This document shows, piece after piece, positions 57,948 to 64,000 of a DNA stretch of 64,000 nucleotides. The stretch comes from Planctomycetaceae bacterium (GTDB lineage: Bacteria; Planctomycetota; Planctomycetia; Planctomycetales; Planctomycetaceae), in the NCBI GenBank assembly GCA_028284145.1, contig JANQSH010000056.1:1-64000 (forward strand), in the 5' to 3' direction. Numbering within the stretch: the stretch's first letter is position 1; every line of letters starts with the position of its first letter. A program made the translations under genes and the position numbers. The notes under the pieces were generated by a model that was not told the origin of the DNA, made no database searches, and saw only the letters and a program-made list of their open reading frames with translations.

Positions 57948-58895
57948 TCAACCGTCCATCTCGGCAACAACGCTGCGATAATATTCGACCGTCTTCTGCA
58001 AACCATCTTTGAGGGGATATTCAGGTTCCCAGTTGTCGAGAACCTGTTTCGCTTTGGTGATATCGGGGCAACGCTTTTGAGGATCATCGGCTGGAAGCTC
58101 CTTGTGAATGATCTCCGATTTGGAGCCGGTGATCGCAAGGACATGCTCTGTCAGTTCCAGCATCGAATACTCACCCGGATTTCCCAGATTGACCGGCCCA
58201 ATTTCCTCGTCCTGGTCCATCATCCGCATCATCCCTTCGATCAGGTCGTCAACGTAGCAGAACGATCGCGTTTGTGAGCCATCGCCATAAACTGTGAGTG
58301 GATCGCCTCGCAAAGCCTGCATGATGAAATTGGAAATCACCCGGCCATCTTTGGGGTCCATTCGCGGGCCGTAGGTGTTGAAAATCCGAATGATGCGGAC
58401 TTCCACGCCGTGTGCGAGGTGGTAATTCATGCAGAGTGATTCTGCGACTCGCTTACCTTCGTCGTAACAGCTACGGGGTCCAAGTGGGTTGACGTGTCCC
58501 CAGTAATCTTCCGTTTGCGGGTGGACTTCCGGATCACCGTAAACTTCCGAAGTCGAGGCGTGCAGAATTCGGGCCTGACACCGTTTCGCCAGACCGAGGA
58601 CATTCACTGTGCCGACGGTTGATGTCTTGATCGTCTTGATCGGGTTCCACTGATACGCCTCGGGCGAGGCGGGGCAGGCAAGATTGTAAATCTGATCTGC
58701 CTCCACGAAGACAGGGCGAACGACATCGTGCCGAATCAACTCGAAGCGCGGATGTTCGAGCAGATGCTTTATATTCGCCTTGCGGCCCGTAACAAAATTG
58801 TCCAGGCAGAGGACATCATCACCCCGTTCCAGCAGGCGGTCACACAAATGGCTGCCCAGAAATCCGGCTCCTCCGGTGACCAGAATCGTCTTCAT
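57948..58895 (-). CDS. UDP-glucuronic acid decarboxylase (UDP-xylose synthase)
   Basis: A 315-residue extended [18 protein letters not shown] is the NAD site, STSEVYGDP and CYDEGKR hold the Ser/Tyr/Lys set, and NLACPASP plus [10 protein letters not shown] fit UDP-xylose synthase. It converts UDP-glucuronate to UDP-xylose plus CO2. Start at the ATG at 58895. It likely serves polysaccharide or lipopolysaccharide synthesis, sharing a precursor with the adjacent epimerase. Confidence 0.94.
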   Translation of the reverse strand: MKTILVTGGAGFLGSHLCDRLLERGDDVLCLDNFVTGRKANIKHLLEHPRFELIRHDVVRPVFVEADQIYNLACPASPEAYQWNPIKTIKTSTVGTVNVLGLAKRCQARILHASTSEVYGDPEVHPQTEDYWGHVNPLGPRSCYDEGKRVAESLCMNYHLAHGVEVRIIRIFNTYGPRMDPKDGRVISNFIMQALRGDPLTVYGDGSQTRSFCYVDDLIEGMMRMMDQDEEIGPVNLGNPGEYSMLELTEHVLAITGSKSEIIHKELPADDPQKRCPDITKAKQVLDNWEPEYPLKDGLQKTVEYYRSVVAEMDG

Positions 58896-59417
58896 GATTT
58901 TTGCAGTCCTTTTTCCATGTCCATTTCTGCATCAACGGCTGTTTGTTGGATGTTCTTCTTTCGTGACGTTCGTTCTTTTCGTGGTGTTATTCCGCAGCGC
59001 GTAACGGATCGGCTACAAGACGGCAAAGTGGCCCCTGCCCTGCAAAAATCACGGCACACAGTATGATACCCTGCAGTTTCCAATTCTATCATTCCCGTGC
59101 GGTGTGAAATCCAATGTGGGGGAATCCACTCTTTTTTCTGGATACCCGCCTGCGCGGATATGACCTGTCCTTTCTGGTATGGCGTGCTTCGTTCTCGTAA
59201 CCACTTTTGTCAAGGTGTGGCGTGACCGATATTCGAGTCACATTCTCACGAACGTGTTTACAACAACCTCTTTCGCGTGTTTCGATTTTTTTGCGGTTGT
59301 ATGCTCTTCAGACGGATTCCTTCTGTCACGTGTCCGAACCATATCACATTGGTGAAGAATGTGTCACGAGAGTGGATGCCGAATTCCGATTCCTCTTCCG
59401 GATTTCCCAATGACTCA
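58896..59417. other. Intergenic region holding R2 copy b
   Basis: About 520 bp between the UDP-xylose synthase start and the end of the YkgJ-type gene. It contains the uninterrupted R2 copy and no gene. No terminator was seen. Confidence 0.5.
59089..59298 (+). repeat. R2 repeat, copy b (uninterrupted)
   Basis: About 210 bp: ATTCCCGTGCGGTGTGAAAT, CCAATGTGGGGGAATCC, TTTTTTCTGGATACCCGCC, GTAACCACTTTTGTCAAGG and CCTCTTTCGCGTGTTTCG. It lacks the R1 element that interrupts copy a, so it shows the empty site. Confidence 0.8.
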
Positions 59418-60701
59418 TCATGAGGTGATCTCACCGGAATAGGCGACACACAATTTGGGGATGTCACCCAATCGATTGAGAATGCGGATTCGACGCCGAA
59501 ACGGACCAGAGCCAAACAACGGTGAAAAACCGTGGTGATGGTCGGCAATCGCCAATGCGCGAGAGATGTCGTTGACTGTCCAGTTTTCGCGATCATCACT
59601 CGCCGCCAGCCAGCGGGCAATCCACAACACAGCCGGATAAACCAGTATTAAAGAATGAAACCCTTCAACCAGAGGCACGTCGTAATAGGCCGGTCCGCAA
59701 AAATGCAGGCTCTGAATTTTCACACGAAAGTACCGTGTGAGAATTTCATCCGCCTCTTCCGGAAGTGGTCCAAACGAGCGATCCATTGCCTCAAACGGCA
59801 CTTCACGAAATTCACCCTGCAACACGGGCGTTGTTCCCCGACCTTTGGCGAATCGCGTCGCAGCCCGCAACATCCTCCAGCGACCACGCCAGCCCGACTC
59901 GGATGAGGCGGTCGTGTCTTTCCGCGCATACTGAGCCACCAGCAGGCGAAACGGCATCATGCCCGTTCGGCTTGGTGGGTCAAACTCGCCCAGATCAGTC
60001 GGGACTTCCTGGACTGCGGTGGTCGTGATGATATCGAGCAGTTCTCTCAGCCGGTCCCCCTGTACCTTGACGAATGTTGCTTCTCCCACCAGATGCATCC
60101 AGAACAGCGCCTGGAGGATCTTTCGCAACGTGGATAATCCGGGCTGGGCGAATGTCTCATCCAGTCGATCAACAAATTTCAGAAAGTCGGGCCAGCCGAG
60201 TTGTTCCCCCGGTTTGATCGCCGGTGCAGAGTATGCCTGCAGCTTTTCCGGCAGAACAGCTTTTGCGATTGTGCGAATTTCTGCCGCATTGGATACCATC
60301 GATTTGCCTTTGTTGGCCACCACCGATGGACAACTGAAACGCAAACTGACCGTCACCTTTTTGTCCCTGGGATGAAAAGCATAAGGGTAAACGCGGCAGG
60401 CCAGCGGCTTTGCCGGTTCCCCAAACTTGGCGTGAATCCGACACAGCCCCTGTTCATCGAGGAAGATGCAGGCCCCGTCACTTTGATGCCCCAATCGAAA
60501 CTGTTTGCTCCACGGAACCGAATTTAACGGCACGAACAACGGACGATCCGCGGGGATGCCATCGGCGGCGGTCCAGTTCTGCTGTTCGATTCGCGCCTTT
60601 TCTTCCGGAGTCACTTCAATTTCATGCTGCCGGCAACAGCCGCTGCAACTGTGGCAACTCCAATTCTGGATTGTCGGCAGTTGAATCTGCGACTGGGCCA
60701 T
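59418..60701 (-). CDS. YkgJ-family cysteine-cluster protein
   Basis: A 427-residue protein. Cys16, Cys19, Cys22 and Cys23 in NWSCHSCSGCCRQ are the start of the YkgJ metal-cluster domain; later Cys are in GLCRIHAKFG and LACRVYPYAF. The C-terminal 300 residues are helical without assigned domain. It may bind zinc or an iron-sulfur cluster, but its function is unknown. Start at the ATG at 60701. It shares a 90-bp divergent promoter region with rsmE. Confidence 0.85.
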   Translation of the reverse strand: MAQSQIQLPTIQNWSCHSCSGCCRQHEIEVTPEEKARIEQQNWTAADGIPADRPLFVPLNSVPWSKQFRLGHQSDGACIFLDEQGLCRIHAKFGEPAKPLACRVYPYAFHPRDKKVTVSLRFSCPSVVANKGKSMVSNAAEIRTIAKAVLPEKLQAYSAPAIKPGEQLGWPDFLKFVDRLDETFAQPGLSTLRKILQALFWMHLVGEATFVKVQGDRLRELLDIITTTAVQEVPTDLGEFDPPSRTGMMPFRLLVAQYARKDTTASSESGWRGRWRMLRAATRFAKGRGTTPVLQGEFREVPFEAMDRSFGPLPEEADEILTRYFRVKIQSLHFCGPAYYDVPLVEGFHSLILVYPAVLWIARWLAASDDRENWTVNDISRALAIADHHHGFSPLFGSGPFRRRIRILNRLGDIPKLCVAYSGEITS

Positions 60702-60791
60702 GACGTGAGTCCGCTTTCCGATTAACGTACAAGAGAGTGTTCTGCAGGTTCCAGTGTATCGCAACATAAACTCGAAACGAAGGTCGGCAGA

Positions 60792-61511
60792 GTGACAGAG
60801 CGATTCTACATTCCCGAACTGGTGACGCTGAGCGAGACAGGTGGTGAACATGCGGAATTGACGATCACCGGACCGGAAGCGCACCACATCCGAAATGTTC
60901 TCCGCTTGCAGACAGGTGACGCGATTGAACTGTTCGACGGGCATGGGCGTTTCTGCAGTGCCATCCTGAGGACACTTTCGCGAAAGTCGGTCGTCGTATC
61001 TGTCGGGACAATCGATTTGTCGCCACCTCCGAACCGGAAGATCACTTTGGCGGTTGCATTTCCCAAAGGAGATCGGGCAAAGATGCTGGTCGAGAAGGTG
61101 ACGGAGTTAGGTGTGACCTCGTTGGTGGCATTGAAGACAGAGCGGAGCGTGGCTCATCCGGATCGCAAGAAATGCGAGAAACTGTTTCAGACCAGTATCG
61201 CTGCCTGCAAACAGTCCGGCCGCAATCGACTGTTGGATTTTCAGCCTGTCCAAAGCCTGGACGATCTGCTGGCCAACCTGCCCGATGAGACACGTTTAAT
61301 TCTGGGCGATCCTGCCGGAGAGTCGTCGGAAGGCATTGTCGCTTCTGTTGGTCAGCATTCGTTGCTGGTTGTTGTCGGCCCGGAAGGGGGATTTTCACCA
61401 GCGGAACGTTCGCGAATTCTCGATGCCGGTGCGATACCGATTCGTATCGGAACACACATTCTGCGAATCGAAACAGCCGCAATTGCATTGGCGGCGTTCT
61501 TTGCCGATTGA
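60792..61511 (+). CDS. rsmE: 16S rRNA m3U1498 methyltransferase RsmE
   Basis: A 239-residue SPOUT-fold enzyme. LLVVVGPEGGFSPAE and ILRIETAAIALAAFF form the SAM-binding knot, and GPEAHHIRNVLRLQTGD is the N-terminal family motif. It methylates U1498 in 16S rRNA. GTG start at 60792. Followed 58 bp later by feoA. Confidence 0.95.
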   Translation: MTERFYIPELVTLSETGGEHAELTITGPEAHHIRNVLRLQTGDAIELFDGHGRFCSAILRTLSRKSVVVSVGTIDLSPPPNRKITLAVAFPKGDRAKMLVEKVTELGVTSLVALKTERSVAHPDRKKCEKLFQTSIAACKQSGRNRLLDFQPVQSLDDLLANLPDETRLILGDPAGESSEGIVASVGQHSLLVVVGPEGGFSPAERSRILDAGAIPIRIGTHILRIETAAIALAAFFAD

Positions 61512-61569
61512 GTTTTCGATGCATCAAAACGGTACTGTTTTCGGCGAATTACGAGTTTAGGTGTTGCCC

Positions 61570-61896
61570 ATGCGCGATATCCGACGCTACAATGGAAAAT
61601 TGAGATTGAATCTCAATAGCATTGAAACCTTGGCCTGGCTGATTGTAGAAGAAACCGTGCAAAACGTTATTCCTATTGAACTTATGTCTGTCGGAGAGTG
61701 TGGGCATGTGCATCAGATTGGTGGTTGCCCGGATCTGGTCAGCCGCCTGTTGGAGATGGGATTACGTGAAGGGGCGAGGGTACGAATGCTGCAGCCCGGC
61801 TCTCCCTGCATCGTCGCCGTGAACGATCACCGTATGACCTTCCGCATGAACAACGAAACCGCCCTGGTAATGGTGTCGCTGGATGGAATCGCCTGA
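61570..61896 (+). CDS. FeoA-domain protein (first copy)
   Basis: A 108-residue protein. The FeoA SH3-like core begins near IPIELMSVGECGHV and includes VSRLLEMGLREGARV; the N-terminal 30-40 residues are an extension. The start is uncertain: the ATG at 61570 has AGGTG 6 nt upstream, while the GTG at 61657 would give the usual ~75 residues. FeoA binds the FeoB transporter and adjusts ferrous-iron uptake. It is followed by R1 copy G and a second FeoA. Confidence 0.85.
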   Translation: MRDIRRYNGKLRLNLNSIETLAWLIVEETVQNVIPIELMSVGECGHVHQIGGCPDLVSRLLEMGLREGARVRMLQPGSPCIVAVNDHRMTFRMNNETALVMVSLDGIA

Positions 61897-61931
61897 CCTG
61901 GCTGAATGACTCTGGAACATGCCTCTGCAAA

Positions 61932-62034
61932 TTGAGCAGCTGGCTTTTTCGCGAAACGCTGCTGGTCCGCGGGGGGCGTGTTTACTGGCCAAACGACATC
62001 CTTCGTGGCCACAAGAAAGCGTGAGACGTGCATG
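61932..62034 (+). repeat. R1 intergenic repeat, copy G (diverged)
   Basis: About 100 bp with TGAGCAGCTGGC at the left, GGTCCGCGGGGGGCG in the middle, and CTGGCCAAACGACATCCTTCG plus CCACAAGAAAGCGTGAGACG at the right. It overlaps the ATG of the second feoA. Shares CTTCG-GGCCACAAGAAAGCGT with copy C. Confidence 0.65.
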
Positions 62035-62256
62035 ACAATGCTCGACGAATTGAAACCGGGTGAGGTGGCCCAAATTGTCGCTGTCGAAGGGAAGGATGCC
62101 ATCAGCACGCGGTTACTCGAAATGGGTTTGATCGAAGGGACCGAAATCTCCTGTATCGGCAAGGCACCTTTGGGCGATCCGTTGGAATTTGAAGTTTGCG
62201 GTTACCGAATTTCCCTCCGCAGCAGCGAAGCCCGTCGCGTGCAGATCACCCGTTAA
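62032..62256 (+). CDS. feoA: FeoA family protein (second copy)
   Basis: A 74-residue small protein of standard FeoA length: LDELKPGEVAQIVAVEG, then STRLLEMGLIEGTEI and YRISLRSSEA, the SH3-like motifs. Start at the ATG at 62032 (62038 is also possible), which lies at the edge of R1 copy G. It directly precedes feoB and probably binds it. Confidence 0.9.
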   Translation: MTMLDELKPGEVAQIVAVEGKDAISTRLLEMGLIEGTEISCIGKAPLGDPLEFEVCGYRISLRSSEARRVQITR

Positions 62257-62306
62257 CCACTCCCTGCTCCCTCCATCCGAATACATCATCACACGACAAC
62301 ATCTCC

Positions 62307-64000
62307 ATGACGACTTCCTCCAAACTGACCGTCGCGTTGATTGGCAATCCCAACACGGGCAAAAGCACGCTTTTCAGCGGACTCTGTGGATACCGCGTGC
62401 GAACGGGAAATTATCCAGGTGTAACGGTCGAAAAAAAACTGAGTTCCACCCGCTGGGGCGAAACGAATGTGACTCTGATCGATCTGCCGGGTACCTACAG
62501 CCTCTCTCCCCGTTCACTCGATGAAATGGTCTCAGTCGATGTGCTGCTTGGCCGCCAGGTCGATGTCGGCGAGCCGGACGTTGTCGTGTGTATCGTTGAT
62601 GCCTCGAATCTGGAACGGAATCTGTTTCTCGTCAGTCAGGTTCTCGACATGCAGAAACCGACGGTCCTTGTGCTCAACATGTGTGATGTGGCTGAGACGC
62701 ACGGCGTGACGATTGATATCGAGCCGCTTTCGCAAAGGCTTGGCGTACCGGTCATCAAGACGCTGGCACACCGTAAGCAGGGTCTGGAAGAAGTGAAGAA
62801 TGCGGTGATACGGGCTGGTTCTTCGGACCAGGTACCAACACACCAATTGTTTCCCGATCTGTTCTACGCTGAATGCGAGACACTCTCACATCAGTTAAAA
62901 AATAGTAACGGAAGCCCCGGTGAAGTCCCGGGCTATCTGCTGGAACGCCTGCTGCTGGATGTGGGCGGACATGTGGAATCGCACTTTGTCGCTCAGTATG
63001 GTGAAGAGATCCGCCAACAGGTCGCCGCTTCGCGTGGACGTCTGGAGGAAGCTGGATGCAAGGTGCCGGCGGTTGAGGCGATTGCTCGTTACGGCTGGAT
63101 TCGCGAGAACTTGAATGGTGTACTTTCGCGTCCGGAGCATCATGCCACGACACCCAGTGACAAAATCGATCGCTTTTTGACGAACCGGTTTACTGGCGTA
63201 GTGGTTTTTCTCAGCTTGATGTTTCTGGTGTTTCAGGCGATTTACGCCTGGGCTGGACCGTTGATGGACTTCATCGAAGGAGGCCAGACGTTTGCCAGTG
63301 GTTGGGTCGTCGGGCTTATGCCACCTGGCGCATTGCGAAGTCTGCTGGTCGATGGAATCATCGGTGGCGTGGGAAGCGTGATCATTTTCCTGCCGCAAAT
63401 CTGTTTCCTGTTTTTCTTCATTGCCTTGCTGGAAGATTGCGGCTATATGGCCCGCGCGGCTTTTCTGATGGATCGCGTGATGACCTGTGTTGGCCTGTCG
63501 GGAAAATCATTCGTGCCGTTGATGTCCTCATTTGCCTGTGCCATTCCCGGCGTGATGGCAACCCGCGTGATTGAAAATCCCCGCGACCGTCTGCTGACCA
63601 TTCTCGTCGCCCCGCTGATGAGTTGCTCTGCCCGTTTGCCAGTTTATGTGCTGCTCATCTGGGCCTTCATTCCGCCCGAAACCTATTTCGATGGCTGGGT
63701 GTCACTCCGTGGCATGGTATTGTTCATCATGCATTTTGTCGGTTTGATCGTTGCAGTTCCAGTCGCCTGGATTTTGAAGAAAACGCTGCTGAAAGGAGAA
63801 ACGCCTCCGTTTGTGATGGAATTGCCAAGCTACAAAATTCCCTCAGTGCGTGTCGTGTTGGACCGGGTTTATGATCGGGGTAAGGCGTTCATCGTGCGGG
63901 CGGGGACGTTGATTTTCGCCACAACCATTGTCGTCTGGGCAGCGGGATATTTCCCCGGTGACCGTGGTGAGTTGCATCAACTGCAGGCAGAAATAGAAAA
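62307..64000 (+). CDS. feoB: Ferrous iron transporter FeoB (partial, cut by window end)
   Basis: 564 codons are visible and the frame runs off the edge. The N-terminal G domain has the P-loop GNPNTGKS (13-20), DLPGTYS (G3) and NMCD (G4). Membrane helices begin near residue 290. The conserved gate motifs GKSFVPLMSSFACAIPG and LSGKSF are visible. FeoB transports Fe2+ across the inner membrane. The second feoA is 50 bp upstream. The full protein is about 700-800 residues in most bacteria. Confidence 0.96.
   Translation, partial: MTTSSKLTVALIGNPNTGKSTLFSGLCGYRVRTGNYPGVTVEKKLSSTRWGETNVTLIDLPGTYSLSPRSLDEMVSVDVLLGRQVDVGEPDVVVCIVDASNLERNLFLVSQVLDMQKPTVLVLNMCDVAETHGVTIDIEPLSQRLGVPVIKTLAHRKQGLEEVKNAVIRAGSSDQVPTHQLFPDLFYAECETLSHQLKNSNGSPGEVPGYLLERLLLDVGGHVESHFVAQYGEEIRQQVAASRGRLEEAGCKVPAVEAIARYGWIRENLNGVLSRPEHHATTPSDKIDRFLTNRFTGVVVFLSLMFLVFQAIYAWAGPLMDFIEGGQTFASGWVVGLMPPGALRSLLVDGIIGGVGSVIIFLPQICFLFFFIALLEDCGYMARAAFLMDRVMTCVGLSGKSFVPLMSSFACAIPGVMATRVIENPRDRLLTILVAPLMSCSARLPVYVLLIWAFIPPETYFDGWVSLRGMVLFIMHFVGLIVAVPVAWILKKTLLKGETPPFVMELPSYKIPSVRVVLDRVYDRGKAFIVRAGTLIFATTIVVWAAGYFPGDRGELHQLQAEIE

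Noticed and set aside
55427-61450. An identical 18-mer GATACCGATTCGTATCGG after fbaA and inside rsmE
   Set aside because: One copy is inside a coding gene, there are only two copies, and it is palindromic; coincidence is the simplest reading.
1-64000. CRISPR arrays, tRNA or rRNA genes
   Set aside because: No regularly spaced direct repeats with unique spacers, and no tRNA or rRNA sequence recognised by eye.

Overview
The window reads as chromosomal DNA of a planctomycete (class Planctomycetia; genus not resolved). The evidence is the gene content: a PA14/PQQ membrane giant coupled to an ECF sigma factor, an NPCBM-domain protein, a large MoxR/BatA/VWA operon, DUF3500 and sulfatase proteins, an alternative complex III, many ATGA start/stop overlaps, and often weak Shine-Dalgarno signals. 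No rRNA, tRNA, CRISPR array or intact transposase gene was seen.

Layout. 0.3-8.1 kb: a GntR/FCD regulator with two winged-helix domains, then an operon of an ECF sigma factor, a 1596-residue membrane protein and an NPCBM protein. 8.7-21 kb: a tightly overlapping seven-gene operon (alpha/alpha-toroid protein, BatA-like, VWA/amidotransferase-like, membrane protein, long coiled-coil protein, MoxR ATPase, DUF58). 21.2-27.7 kb: a Tat-exported DUF3500 protein, then on the minus strand an SDR oxidoreductase, a sulfatase and a divergent pair of glycine-decarboxylase-like subunits (GcvPA/GcvPB type). 28.4-48.3 kb: a respiratory block consisting of a dihaem cytochrome c, narGHJI, two NarK transporters (the first fused to DoxX), all six core subunits of alternative complex III (actABCDEF), then mobB and a tiny CxxCH ORF. 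48.4-64 kb: housekeeping genes, namely ettA, carB, fbaA, a molybdenum-carrier-like protein, dcd, a UDP-glucuronate 4-epimerase-like enzyme and UDP-glucuronate decarboxylase, a YkgJ-type cysteine-cluster protein, rsmE, two feoA genes and feoB (cut by the window end).

How the parts fit. The respiratory block couples quinol oxidation (NarI, and separately ActA-F) to nitrate reduction and to periplasmic electron carriers, with nitrate/nitrite transport and Mo-cofactor maturation in the same run. Its first seven genes follow the Thermus narCGHJIKT order.

Two non-coding systems stand out. Seven copies of a ~100-bp intergenic repeat (R1) lie throughout the window; one copy interrupts a second repeat (R2) whose uninterrupted copy 9 kb away looks like the empty site, with a TA duplication, which suggests a mobile MITE. 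In addition, a related AT-rich palindrome lies in front of both the sigma-factor operon and the gcvPA-like gene, and the first copy is directly downstream of the GntR gene. That suggests a small shared regulon.
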